From Novibacillus thermophilus (GTDB lineage Bacteria; Bacillota; Bacilli; Thermoactinomycetales; Novibacillaceae), in assembly GCF_002005165.1 (NCBI RefSeq), contig NZ_CP019699.1:1240001-1304000 (forward strand): DNA of 64,000 nt. The letters are read 5' to 3'. Position 1 is the stretch's first letter. Every line of letters starts with the position of its first letter. Shown here piece after piece: positions 1 to 8,321 of the stretch. Position numbers and translations under genes: made by a program. The notes below the pieces were generated by a model. That model saw only the letters and a program-made list of their open reading frames with translations. It was not told the origin of the DNA and searched no databases.

Positions 1-606
1 GTCCGGCCTTGTTTTCACGAGCGGCATGACCGTTCCCACTTAAAGCAGACGTTGGGGCTTGACGAGCGCCCGACACTGTTAGTTATGGGAGGTTGGCACG
101 GAGTTTTTAATGCCTCGACATGTGAGCGACTGGCAGAAGTGGGCACAACGGTACAGCTCCTGTTTGTTTGTGGCGGGGACCGACAACTGTTTCACCGCAT
201 ATTGCCCTTGCAGATGAAGTATCCCGATCGGGTTCGCGTCTTTGGGTACGTGTCGAACATTCAGGAACTGATGGCCGTTTCAGATTGCATCTTGACCAAA
301 GCAGGAGGGCTGACAACGTCAGAGGCGTTAGCGATGGGAGTGCCGATGTTGTTGTACCGTCCCATCCCCGGTCAGGAGGAGGCCAATGCCCGTTTTTTGA
401 TCGAACGAGGCGTTGCGTGTTTGGCCCGCCATCCGCACCAGCTCATCGAACAGTTCACACACTTGTGTCGCAACAGCGAACAACTTGCATTAATGAAGGA
501 GCGGGCCAACAGCGCAAAACCGGGGAATGCCTCTGAAAAAATTGTGGACTGTGTGCTCACACACACTGAAGGGCGGAAGGTTGTATTCGCCGCTGTCAAG
601 TCTTAA
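1..606 (+). CDS. Diacylglycerol glucosyltransferase-like GT28 protein, C-terminal part
   Basis: The reading frame is open from base 1, so the gene begins upstream and only the last ~200 codons are present. The visible part is the C-terminal nucleotide-sugar-binding half of a GT28 (MurG/UgtP/MGDG synthase) protein: TLLVMGGWHG at the start of the domain, a central VFGYVSNIQELM stretch, and the donor-binding KAGGLTTSEALAMGVPML block followed by PGQEEANA. In Bacillus, UgtP transfers glucose from UDP-glucose to diacylglycerol to make membrane glycolipids and the lipoteichoic acid anchor. A MurG role is less likely because the PGQEEANARFL pattern is that of the glycolipid branch. The exact acceptor cannot be told without the N-terminal half. 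Confidence 0.8.
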   Translation, partial: VRPCFHERHDRSHLKQTLGLDERPTLLVMGGWHGVFNASTCERLAEVGTTVQLLFVCGGDRQLFHRILPLQMKYPDRVRVFGYVSNIQELMAVSDCILTKAGGLTTSEALAMGVPMLLYRPIPGQEEANARFLIERGVACLARHPHQLIEQFTHLCRNSEQLALMKERANSAKPGNASEKIVDCVLTHTEGRKVVFAAVKS

Positions 607-685
607 GTTGGGTGAAGGAAAATAGGTCTAACCCGTTTTCGCCCCCATAAGATGTCCATAGGGACAAGATCAGGGGGGATTTGTT

Positions 686-1735
686 TTGAGCCACAGTTTG
701 AAAATGACATGTAAAATCGGTTTTACGTACATCGGCACTGTCGTGGGGGCCGGGTTTGCGTCAGGACAAGAAATTTTGCAATTTTTTACGAATAAAGGCC
801 CTTTTGGATTTATCGCCATCCTCTTGGCGTCTTTGGGGTTCGTCTGGCTGGGAAACCGGATGATGTTGCTAGGAGCCAGGTTGAAAGCTGCTTCGTACGA
901 AGAGTTTAACAACTATCTGTTCGGCCCAACAGTCGGGAAGGTCATGAACGGTTTTGTTACGCTCATTTTATTCGGAGTCACGACGGCCATGATTTCGGGA
1001 ACAGGGGCGTTGGCCGAAGAACAAATCGGCCTGTCCTTTCACGTTGGCGTGTTGTTTACCCTGTGTCTCGCATACTTTGTCATGTTGCGGGGGCTGGACG
1101 GGATTCTGTCAGTCAATTCCCTCGTCGTGCCGATGATGTTGTTTTTTTGTGCACTGATTGGTGTCAACGGATTGGCACAGTTAGTGGATGTATCATCAGA
1201 TCTTGTGGCAGTGGAGACGTCAACGACGCGTTCGTGGGTGATGGCGGCCGTCACGTACGTGTCGTTTAACTTGGCGATGGCTCAAGCGGTGCTCGTTCCG
1301 ATGGGAGGTGAAATCAGGGACGAGCGATTGATTAAGAACGGAGGACGTCTGGGAGGTATAGGTCTCGGAGCCATGCTCCTGGCGACCAATCTGGCCCTCG
1401 CGTTAGAAGGAACGTCCATTTGGCATCTGGAGATTCCGCTGGCGCCGATTATTGCCGACTTGGGAACTATTGTGAAAGTGCTGTTCCTGACAGTGATGTG
1501 GGCCGAAATCTTTACGACACTCATTGGCAATGTGTACGGACTGTTAGCGAATTTGGAAACAGTGTTCCCCTTCAGTCAGAAAAAATGGCTCATGCTGCTG
1601 TTTGCTGCTAGTTACATGTTGTCCCTCGTCGGCTTTTCCAATCTGGTCGGTTACGCCTATCCGCTGTTCGGTTATTGCGGTATGGTGACAATGGTCTTGC
1701 TGGCGTCGCGCAAAATGCCCCCAGCGCGAATCTAG
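686..1735 (+). CDS. YkvI-family membrane transporter
   Basis: This is an integral membrane protein of 349 residues with about ten hydrophobic segments. The N-terminal GTVVGAGFASGQEILQFF motif is the hallmark of the YkvI family, which is distantly related to amino-acid/cation symporters of the LeuT/APC fold. The TTG start at 686 is preferred because AGGGGGG lies 8 bases upstream; an ATG at 704 is an alternative. The substrate is unknown. The last codons and the stop lie inside a 74-bp tandem duplication (separate entry), so the C-terminus was either preserved or created by that event. Confidence 0.8.
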   Translation: MSHSLKMTCKIGFTYIGTVVGAGFASGQEILQFFTNKGPFGFIAILLASLGFVWLGNRMMLLGARLKAASYEEFNNYLFGPTVGKVMNGFVTLILFGVTTAMISGTGALAEEQIGLSFHVGVLFTLCLAYFVMLRGLDGILSVNSLVVPMMLFFCALIGVNGLAQLVDVSSDLVAVETSTTRSWVMAAVTYVSFNLAMAQAVLVPMGGEIRDERLIKNGGRLGGIGLGAMLLATNLALALEGTSIWHLEIPLAPIIADLGTIVKVLFLTVMWAEIFTTLIGNVYGLLANLETVFPFSQKKWLMLLFAASYMLSLVGFSNLVGYAYPLFGYCGMVTMVLLASRKMPPARI

Positions 1736-1832
1736 CGGAAACCGCTATGAGCGGTATGGTGACAATGGTCTTGCTGGCGTCGCGCAAAATGCCCCCAGCG
1801 CGAATCTAGCGGAAACCGCTATGAGCGGTATG
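1677..1832. repeat. 74-bp direct tandem duplication at the 3' end of the YkvI gene
   Basis: Bases 1677-1750 are repeated exactly at 1751-1824, and a third copy begins with 8 bases (1825-1832). The unit carries the last ~19 codons of the YkvI gene, its TAG stop, and the hairpin-forming AGCGGAAACCGCT followed by ATGAGCGG. Because 74 is not a multiple of three, the second copy is not an in-frame extension. A TATAAT hexamer (1836-1841) sits just after the repeat, ahead of the DUF624 gene. Perfect identity suggests a recent event or an assembly artefact. Confidence 0.95.
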
Positions 1833-1881
1833 TGTTATAATATTCTACGAACGGATTACGAACGAAGTTTGGGGGATGTCA

Positions 1882-2577
1882 ATGCCTGAGTCTGGCGTAT
1901 TCGGCTTCATATACCGTGTCACAGATGTCATTTACAAGTTAGCCTGGAGCAATATTCTCTGGTTTTTTACATCGGGGTTTCCCCTCGTTCTGTTCATCTT
2001 CGGAGATTGGATTATTCCCCTCGCGTTGTTTCTCCTCATAGGACCTCCCGGGACTGTGGCACTGTTTCACGTGATGTCCGTCTGGCAAAAAGATGGAGAT
2101 CTTTCCGTTTGGAACACGTACTGGTCCGGATGGAAAAAGAACTGGAAACGCGCATACAAAGTCGTGGACGTATACGTCATAATCGGCGTTATATTAGTTG
2201 TCGATTTAGTTGTCGTGGCGAACGCGCCGCAATCCGTTTTAAAGTGGATCGGCTTTTTGCTCTTTCCGACGGCGACTCTGTACATCCTCACCAGTGTCAC
2301 ATTGTTGCCGCTCCTCGTGCGTTACCCGTGGAAACTGTTCGAACTCGTTAAAAATGCGTTCGTCTTGTCGGTCAGCCACCTGTTTTCATCTACAGCGGTG
2401 TTGTTGAGTTTGGGTGTTGTCATTGTGACGGCTGTCAGTTTCATGCCTCCCTTGGCTTTCTTCTTCTCCGCCAGTGTCACGGCGTGGGCGTTTACGTGGC
2501 AGACGGGCCGTATCCTTGACAAAATCGACCGTTTGCAAAAAGAGCGCAGTGAGTCTTTGGAAAGTAACGCGATGTAA
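1882..2577 (+). CDS. DUF624 (YesL-like) membrane protein
   Basis: The protein has about 231 residues and five to six hydrophobic segments. It has the arrangement of the DUF624/YesL family: an aromatic-rich first helix (LAWSNILWFFTSGFP), then GPPGTVALFHVM and a charged WSGWKKNWKRAYKV loop. Members often sit near sugar-uptake genes; here it stands alone between the YkvI gene and the PfeT gene, so its role is unknown. There are two in-frame ATGs at 1876 and 1882. The GGGGG tract at 1871-1875 abuts the first but is well spaced from the second, so 1882 is preferred. A strong terminator follows. Confidence 0.75.
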   Translation: MPESGVFGFIYRVTDVIYKLAWSNILWFFTSGFPLVLFIFGDWIIPLALFLLIGPPGTVALFHVMSVWQKDGDLSVWNTYWSGWKKNWKRAYKVVDVYVIIGVILVVDLVVVANAPQSVLKWIGFLLFPTATLYILTSVTLLPLLVRYPWKLFELVKNAFVLSVSHLFSSTAVLLSLGVVIVTAVSFMPPLAFFFSASVTAWAFTWQTGRILDKIDRLQKERSESLESNAM

Positions 2578-2601
2578 ACAATTTTAGACGGTCGCGGCCA
2601 A

Positions 2602-2633
2602 TCTCCCCTGACCATGGGGAGACATTTTTTTTG
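2602..2633 (+). terminator. Rho-independent terminator after the DUF624 gene
   Basis: A perfect 7-bp stem (2602-2608 with 2616-2622) encloses a 7-base loop and is followed within two bases by a run of eight T. It lies 25 bases past the DUF624 stop codon. Confidence 0.9.
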
Positions 2634-2666
2634 GTTACAACAAAAATGGTCATCTGGACCATTTAC

Positions 2667-2698
2667 TTATAATCGTTATTATATTATAATCATTATAA
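2667..2698 (+). promoter_or_regulatory. Two tandem PerR-box-like operators
   Basis: Bases 2684-2698 read TTATAATCATTATAA, an exact match to the 7-1-7 PerR box (TTATAATNATTATAA). A second, slightly degenerate copy, TTATAATCGTTATTA, lies at 2667-2681, 17 bp away, i.e. offset by less than two helical turns. PerR is the Fur-family peroxide sensor. Its known regulon in B. subtilis includes pfeT (zosA/ykvW), the homologue of the gene immediately downstream, which supports the assignment. A Fur operator is the main alternative because the boxes are related. Confidence 0.85.
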
Positions 2699-2712
2699 AT
2701 AAGACAACCAAG

Positions 2713-2739
2713 GTTCATGCTGCCGAGGGCGGCATGAAC
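2713..2739 (+). other. Strong leader hairpin between PerR boxes and pfeT
   Basis: A 12-bp stem (2713-2724 with 2728-2739, one G-U pair) closed by a 3-base GAG loop lies in the presumed 5' untranslated leader. No T-run follows, so it is not a standard terminator. It may stabilise the mRNA or be the operator of another regulator. Confidence 0.6.
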
Positions 2740-2797
2740 GTCATTTTAGGCGGAGTTATAAGAATGAGTTTCGTTATCACGTGAAAGGGTGAGGGAC

Positions 2798-4714
2798 GTG
2801 GAACTATCGACAGCAAAAACCGTCCAGTTTCATAAGCGAACAGGCAGCCGCAAGGAATTCCTCAAACAGAACGGCGAACTGCTCGCTGCTATTTTGAGCG
2901 GGGTTCTGATCGTCACCGGATGGATGCTCAGTGTGGGGGACTGGCCACTGGCGTCAGTCGCTTGTTACCTCACGGCTTTTGTCATCGGTGGGTACGCCAA
3001 AGGAAAAGAAGGGATAGAAGAGCTCATCCGGGACAAACAGCTGAATGTGGAAATGCTGATGATATTGGCAGCTATCGGTTCCGCCGTGATCGGATACTGG
3101 GCGGAAGGGGCCATGCTCATCTTTATTTTTGCGTTGAGCGGTGCGTTGGAGACGTACGCCATGAACAGAAGTCGGCGGGACATCTCCAGCCTGATGGCGC
3201 GGCAACCGGATGAAGCGAGGCTGTACGAAAACGGCGTTGAACGAAAAGTGCCAGTGAAAACGTTGCGCAAAGGACAAGTCGTCGTCGTCAAACCGGGTGA
3301 CCTCATACCGGTTGACGGGACCGTCGTGGAAGGGGTGACGTCCGTCGATCAATCCGCCATAACAGGTGAATCACTCCCGGTCGAGAAAAAAGCAGGGGAC
3401 GACGTACTGGCCGGTACAGTCAATGTGCAGGGAGGCATTCTCGTTCGAGTTGACAAGTTAAGCGACGAAACGCTGTTTCAAAAAATGGTTCAACTGGTGC
3501 AAAAAGCGCAGTCGGAAAAGCCGCCGCAACAACACTTTATTGAAAAGTTTGAAAGAAGGTACGTCGTCGCGGTACTCGTTTCGGTGGCCTGTGTCATGTT
3601 GTTCACGCCGTTTCTGTTGAACTGGAGTTGGAATGAGGCAGCCTACAGGGGAATGGTCCTGTTGGTCGTGGCATCCCCTTGCGCCCTCGTCGCTTCAGTG
3701 ATGCCGGCTCTGCTCTCGGCCATTTCCAACGGAGCGAGGCGCGGGGTGTTGTTTAAAAGTGGCAATCACGTACAAAACTTGCAAGGGGTGCGCGTCATCG
3801 CCTTTGATAAAACTGGAACCCTGACAAAAGGTGTTCCGGAGGTAAGGGACATTGTGGCGTTTCACGGTTACGACGAAAAAGAAGTGTTACAAGCCGCGGC
3901 CTCCATCGAGCAACTGTCGACTCACCCTCTGGCAGAGGCCATTGTCAAGCGAGCCCGTGAAAAGGACCTTCCCCTTTCCCGGCCGGAAGGGATGGAGTCC
4001 GTCACTGGCTTCGGCATCACAGGGAAGTTGAACGGGGCCTTATGGAAAGTGGGAAAAGAACAGTTTGTGGATGCCCCCTTCGTCGAGCGAGCGAAAGAGC
4101 GGGTAAACGAATTCGCCAGACAAGGGAAAACCGTCGTTTTCGTCCAGCGGGAACGCGAACTCGTCGGACTGATTAGTCTGGAAGACGTCATGCGGCCCGC
4201 TGCGAAACAGGTGATCGAGGAACTAAAGCGACAAGGCATCTACACCGTCATGCTGACAGGGGATTCTGAGGAGACGGGGAGGTCGCTCGCAGCTCAAGCA
4301 GGTGTCGACGCCTATTACGCCAACTGTTTGCCAGATGAGAAAGTGAAACGAATTCAAAAACTGCAAGAGCGGTACGGAAAGGTGGTCATGGTAGGTGACG
4401 GCGTAAATGACGCCCCCGCCTTAGCGACGGCGTCTGTCGGTGTCGGCATGGGGGAGGGAACGGATGTCGCTTTGGAGACCGCCGACGTCGTCCTCGTCAA
4501 AAATGAGTTAAAGCGAATTCCGTACACGGTGCGGTTGGCGAAACGGGTGGACCGTGTGACCAAACAAAACATCGCCTTTTCAACGGCCGTCATCATCGCC
4601 TTGATCACAGCGAACTTTTTCCAATCGATCACACTGCCCCTGGGAGTGATCGGGCATGAAGGGAGCACCATTCTCGTCATATTAAACGGATTGCGGCTGT
4701 TGGCGGCAAAATAG
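2798..4714 (+). CDS. pfeT: P1B4-type metal-exporting ATPase, PfeT/ZosA-like
   Basis: This heavy-metal P-type ATPase of ~640 residues lacks an N-terminal HMA metal-binding domain. Motifs seen are the actuator TGES near residue 190, SPC in the sixth membrane helix (ASPCALVAS, ~295), the phosphorylation site DKTGT (~340), the hinge GDGVNDAPAL, and HEGST in the last helix region. SPC plus HEGST is the signature of the P1B4 group. The B. subtilis member (ykvW/zosA, renamed pfeT) exports ferrous iron and is PerR-induced; the exact PerR boxes upstream match this. The GTG at 2798 is chosen because AAAGGG sits 8 bases upstream; GTG 2789 has no site of its own. Zinc or cobalt as a further substrate is possible. 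Confidence 0.88.
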   Translation: MELSTAKTVQFHKRTGSRKEFLKQNGELLAAILSGVLIVTGWMLSVGDWPLASVACYLTAFVIGGYAKGKEGIEELIRDKQLNVEMLMILAAIGSAVIGYWAEGAMLIFIFALSGALETYAMNRSRRDISSLMARQPDEARLYENGVERKVPVKTLRKGQVVVVKPGDLIPVDGTVVEGVTSVDQSAITGESLPVEKKAGDDVLAGTVNVQGGILVRVDKLSDETLFQKMVQLVQKAQSEKPPQQHFIEKFERRYVVAVLVSVACVMLFTPFLLNWSWNEAAYRGMVLLVVASPCALVASVMPALLSAISNGARRGVLFKSGNHVQNLQGVRVIAFDKTGTLTKGVPEVRDIVAFHGYDEKEVLQAAASIEQLSTHPLAEAIVKRAREKDLPLSRPEGMESVTGFGITGKLNGALWKVGKEQFVDAPFVERAKERVNEFARQGKTVVFVQRERELVGLISLEDVMRPAAKQVIEELKRQGIYTVMLTGDSEETGRSLAAQAGVDAYYANCLPDEKVKRIQKLQERYGKVVMVGDGVNDAPALATASVGVGMGEGTDVALETADVVLVKNELKRIPYTVRLAKRVDRVTKQNIAFSTAVIIALITANFFQSITLPLGVIGHEGSTILVILNGLRLLAAK

Positions 4715-4886
4715 GTGCCGAAGGGAACGCGTTTCCTTTGAGTCGTAACTTTGATTTTAACCGTGTATAATTGACATAACATACCGTGACGTTTGATTTG
4801 TCATCAGTTTGTCACGACTATTGCCCGAGATTGTGCTAGTCTGAAAGTAGTGTGGTTTTTCAACGATGTGATAGGGAGGAACTGGC

Positions 4887-5489
4887 ATGAAACGCTCCGG
4901 ATGGCGAATGTTTCTCGCGTTTACAGTGACAGTCGTTTTGCTGCTGTCAGCGTGCGGGACCGGAGGGGGCGGGCCTTTAAGTTCGGCTCAAAGCGACACG
5001 TTGAATTGGGAAGTTCAAGATTTTACCTTCACGAACCAGGACGGGGAGAGTGTCAGCCTCGAAGATTTAAAAGGGGACGTCTGGCTAGCCAACTTTATCT
5101 TTACGAACTGTCGCACCGTTTGTCCTCCGATGACAGCCAATATGGCTCAAATTCAGCAAGCAATGAAAGAAGAGGGGCTCAACATACCGATTGTGTCGTT
5201 CAGCGTTGATCCGGAGAACGACAGCCCGGAAGCGTTAAAAGAGTATGGCGGCAACGTGGGCGCCGACTTTACGAACTGGCACTTCCTCACGGGGTATGAG
5301 TTTGAAGACATTCAGCAGTTGTCTCAAGAGAGCTTTAAAGCCCTTGTGGAACCTGAACCCGACTCTGACCAAATCATGCACGGAACCTCCTTTTACTTAG
5401 TGAATCAATCGGGAAGCGTTGTGCAAAAATATAACGGACTGGAGCCGCCTGTGGAAGAGATTATCGACGATATAAAAGCGTTAAGGTGA
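4887..5489 (+). CDS. SCO1/SenC-type copper chaperone lipoprotein
   Basis: The 200-residue protein has a lipoprotein signal (LLLSAC, Cys at ~23) and a thioredoxin-like fold with the copper-binding CxxxC motif in TNCRTVCPPM and the distal histidine in QIMHGTSFYLV. Sco proteins deliver copper to the CuA centre of cytochrome c oxidase on the outer face of the membrane. The gene overlaps ctaG by a few bases, so the pair is a small oxidase-assembly operon. GGGAGG lies just upstream of the ATG. Confidence 0.92.
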   Translation: MKRSGWRMFLAFTVTVVLLLSACGTGGGGPLSSAQSDTLNWEVQDFTFTNQDGESVSLEDLKGDVWLANFIFTNCRTVCPPMTANMAQIQQAMKEEGLNIPIVSFSVDPENDSPEALKEYGGNVGADFTNWHFLTGYEFEDIQQLSQESFKALVEPEPDSDQIMHGTSFYLVNQSGSVVQKYNGLEPPVEEIIDDIKALR

Positions 5490-5494
5490 TGAAG

Positions 5495-6400
5495 ATGTGG
5501 GATCTTGTGACAAGCCAGTTCAGTTTTACCGCATTGTGGAGTCCGGTGTTTCTGGCGGGAACGGTTGTGGCCGCTCTCCTCTACTTAGCTGTGGTCGGGC
5601 CGCTCAGGTCCCGTTTTACCCATGCGGTACCCGTTCCGTGGTATAAAAAAATGTCGTTCGTTGCCGGTCTGTTTGCGTTTTACTTAGGTTTTGGGGGTCC
5701 AGTGTACTTAATTGGACATTTGATGTTCAGCGCCCACATGTTTAAAATGGCTTTTGTCTATTTTATCACTCCACCTTTGCTGATGTTCGGCACGCCAGCT
5801 TGGTTGGTGAGACCGTTGTTCCGCTACCGGGCAGTGGAGAAACTGTTTAAAATCGTTATGCATCCTTTTCCTTCGCTGTTTATGTTCAACCTGCTTGTGT
5901 CTCTGTACCATATTCCGCAACTGTTTGACCACCTGATGGCCAATTACACGCTGCACATTGGGTACCAAGCGGTCCTTTTCGTCACGGCGCTCTTCATGTG
6001 GTGGCAAGTTTTGACCCCGCTTCCGGAATTTGACAGGCTGTCAGACATCAAGAAAATTGCCTACGTGTTCGCCAACAGCGCCTTGCTGCTTCCGGCCTGT
6101 GCCCTCATTATTTTTGCAGATCACACGATTTACGCGACGTACACAGACCCGGCTAAATGGGCGACGGCCCTCGGTTACTGTTTACCTGCCGGAACGACGG
6201 TTCCGCCGCAGTTGTTTGAAACGTTTAGCTTGCTGTCTCCTATGGAAGACCAACAACTGGGCGGGATTGTCATGAAATTGACGCAGGAGACCGTCTTCAT
6301 GATCGTATTGGGGCACATTTTTTACCATTGGGTGAAGAAAGAAAAGAAAGTGGTGGACATACAAGATTTTCAGCGTTATCCGCGATTGTCAAACAAGTAA
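5495..6400 (+). CDS. ctaG: Cytochrome c oxidase assembly factor CtaG
   Basis: This is an integral membrane protein of about 300 residues with seven hydrophobic segments, typical of the Bacillus CtaG (caa3-type) family. It shows the conserved LIGHLMFSAHMFKMA histidine-rich helix, the FNLLVSLYHIPQLFDH segment and GLVIFADHTIY-like region (ALIIFADHTIYATY). CtaG is required for insertion of copper into cytochrome c oxidase. Starts at 5486 (GTG), 5489 (ATG) and 5495 (ATG) are in frame; AAGGTGAT at 5483-5490 is best spaced for 5495. It is translationally coupled to sco. Confidence 0.9.
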   Translation: MWDLVTSQFSFTALWSPVFLAGTVVAALLYLAVVGPLRSRFTHAVPVPWYKKMSFVAGLFAFYLGFGGPVYLIGHLMFSAHMFKMAFVYFITPPLLMFGTPAWLVRPLFRYRAVEKLFKIVMHPFPSLFMFNLLVSLYHIPQLFDHLMANYTLHIGYQAVLFVTALFMWWQVLTPLPEFDRLSDIKKIAYVFANSALLLPACALIIFADHTIYATYTDPAKWATALGYCLPAGTTVPPQLFETFSLLSPMEDQQLGGIVMKLTQETVFMIVLGHIFYHWVKKEKKVVDIQDFQRYPRLSNK

Positions 6401-6438
6401 TTTGGGCGCCGTTAAAGGCGTCATTTATTTTTGCTGTT

Positions 6439-6485
6439 AAATCGTAATGATTACTATTTACAAATCGTCGATCCCCTAGTACAAT
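6439..6485 (+). promoter_or_regulatory. Zur operator overlapping the znu promoter
   Basis: Bases 6439-6459 match the Bacillus Zur box AAATCGTAATNATTACGATTT with one mismatch. They overlap a sigma-A promoter: -35 TTTACA at 6457-6462, a 17-bp spacer, and -10 TACAAT at 6480-6485. This geometry predicts zinc-dependent repression of znuA-znuC-znuB-zur by blocking RNA polymerase. It also rules out the ATG at 6484 as the znuA start. Confidence 0.9.
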
Positions 6486-6522
6486 GTTTTTATCATGTAT
6501 AGATGACAAGGAGATGGCGATT

Positions 6523-7536
6523 TTGATCAGAGCGAGGAGAGGGTTGTTAATCGGAGGCATCCTGATGATAGTGGCGGTCACTTCTCTCGCAGGGTGCAGT
6601 GACGAGGCCGCTGATTCGAACGAAGGGAAGGAAGCCATTGAACTTGAGTTGATTCACGTGTACACGAGTTTTTATCCGCTGTACGACTTTGCAGCCAAAA
6701 TTGGAGGGGATGCCGTCAAGGTGCGCAGCATCACCCCGCCCGGGGCTGAACCACACGATTATGAGCCGTCTCCGAAGGACATGGTTTCTCTGGCGGACGC
6801 TGATCTGTTCGTGTACAATGGATCTGGGTTTGAGCCGTGGGCAGAACAAGCGTTAAAAACATTGGACGGAACGAACACTCGCATCGTTAATGCGACGGAG
6901 CACCTCGACACTGCGACGAGCGGGGAAGGTCACGTTAAACACAGCGATGACGAGGGAGAGCACGTTCACTCTCATTCACATGGAGAACAGGATCCTCACG
7001 TTTGGCTGGACCCGAATCTGGCGAAGCAGCAAGCACAGATGATTAAAGACGCCCTGGTGGAGATTGACGCTGATCGTGCTGACGTGTATGAAGCAAATTT
7101 TGAACAACTGGCTGCACAGTTTGACGAATTAGACCGAACACTCCGAAATGTGACGCGAACTGCTGAAAAGAAAGAATTTGTCGTCTCTCACGCCGCGTTT
7201 GGTCACTTGGCCCATCGCTACGGTCTTGAACAGGTGGCAGTGTCCGGTTTGTCGCCTTCTGACGAGCCGAGCAGTAAAGAGCTGCAACAGGTGATTGATT
7301 TTGCCAAGGAGCACGATGTACACTACATTATGTTTGACGTATTAGTCAGCCCTAAAGTGGCAAATGCGGTAAAAGAATCCATCGGGGCAGAGGTGTTGCG
7401 GCTGCATTCCCTGGAGAACTTGACGGAGGAGGAGTTGGGACGGGGTGAAGACTACTTCTCGATCATGAAACAGAACGTTGCGAATCTCGAGAAGGCCCTC
7501 AACCCGTCAAACGATGATGGAGGAACCGATTATTGA
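6523..7536 (+). CDS. znuA: Zinc ABC transporter substrate-binding lipoprotein ZnuA/AdcA
   Basis: A cluster A-I solute-binding protein of the zinc/manganese class. It has a signal peptide ending in the lipobox LAGC, an N-terminal lobe with the metal ligand region EPHDYEPSPKD, a His/Asp/Glu-rich loop (EHVHSHSHGEQDPH) typical of zinc rather than manganese binders, and later SHAAFGHLAHRYGLEQ and a C-terminal VLVSPKVANAVKESIGAEVL block. It captures zinc outside the membrane for ZnuBC. The TTG at 6523 is preferred, with AAGGAG at 6508-6513 nine bases upstream. The ATG at 6514 abuts that site and 6484 lies in the -10 box. Confidence 0.9.
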   Translation: MIRARRGLLIGGILMIVAVTSLAGCSDEAADSNEGKEAIELELIHVYTSFYPLYDFAAKIGGDAVKVRSITPPGAEPHDYEPSPKDMVSLADADLFVYNGSGFEPWAEQALKTLDGTNTRIVNATEHLDTATSGEGHVKHSDDEGEHVHSHSHGEQDPHVWLDPNLAKQQAQMIKDALVEIDADRADVYEANFEQLAAQFDELDRTLRNVTRTAEKKEFVVSHAAFGHLAHRYGLEQVAVSGLSPSDEPSSKELQQVIDFAKEHDVHYIMFDVLVSPKVANAVKESIGAEVLRLHSLENLTEEELGRGEDYFSIMKQNVANLEKALNPSNDDGGTDY

Positions 7537-8272
7537 CGTTCGGGACGTTACATTTGCATACGGCGCTGTAAACGTGTTGGAAAACGTGAGTCTCGCCGTG
7601 AATCGGGGTGAATTTTTGGGGCTTGTCGGGCCTAACGGCTCGGGGAAGTCGACGTTGATTAAAGTTATTCTCGGACTGGAACAGCCCCAGAGCGGTGACA
7701 TTCGCCTGTTCGGAAAACCGTCATCCCAGTTTCGAGCCTGGTCTCGGATCGGGTACGTATCGCAAAAAGCGAATCGCTTTAACACAAGTTTTCCAGCGAC
7801 CGTGTTCGAGGTCGTCTCCACCGGACTTTACGGTAAATTGGGCCTGTTCAAGCGTCTGTCCCGCCAGGACCGGCGTGTCGTTTACGACATGATGGACCGG
7901 GTTGGGCTGTCGACATATCACAAGCACTTGATGGGGGAACTGTCGGGAGGACAGCAACAGCGGGTTTTTATTGCCCGGGCGCTCGTCAGTCAGCCGGACT
8001 TGCTGATCCTGGATGAACCGACAGTTGGCATCGATGCCGAATCAGTCGATCGCTTTTACCGCTTACTAGAAGATTTGAGGAACGAGTACGACTTGACAAT
8101 CTTGTTAGTCAGTCACGACATTGGAGTGATGACCGCTAAAGTGAGCAGCGTGGCGTGTCTCAATAAACAGGTGCACTACCATGGAGATCCGGAAGCGTTC
8201 AACGCGCGTCAAGACGAAATACTGTCCAGGACTTACGGGCACGACGTCCGTATGCTGGAACACAGTCACTAA
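7514..8272 (+). CDS. znuC: Zinc ABC transporter ATP-binding protein ZnuC
   Basis: An ABC ATPase with all catalytic motifs intact: Walker A GPNGSGKST, signature ELSGGQQQR, Walker B LLILDEP and the SHD H-loop. It powers the ZnuB permease. The 5' end overlaps the end of znuA, indicating translational coupling. ATGs at 7514 and 7517 are the likely starts, since upstream codons in this frame carry no family similarity. Its place between znuA and znuB fixes the substrate as zinc. Confidence 0.92.
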   Translation: MMEEPIIDVRDVTFAYGAVNVLENVSLAVNRGEFLGLVGPNGSGKSTLIKVILGLEQPQSGDIRLFGKPSSQFRAWSRIGYVSQKANRFNTSFPATVFEVVSTGLYGKLGLFKRLSRQDRRVVYDMMDRVGLSTYHKHLMGELSGGQQQRVFIARALVSQPDLLILDEPTVGIDAESVDRFYRLLEDLRNEYDLTILLVSHDIGVMTAKVSSVACLNKQVHYHGDPEAFNARQDEILSRTYGHDVRMLEHSH

Positions 8273-8321
8273 CGCAATAAAAGACTGAATCAGTGTGAAG
8301 TGCTAAAGGGCGGAGGAGATC

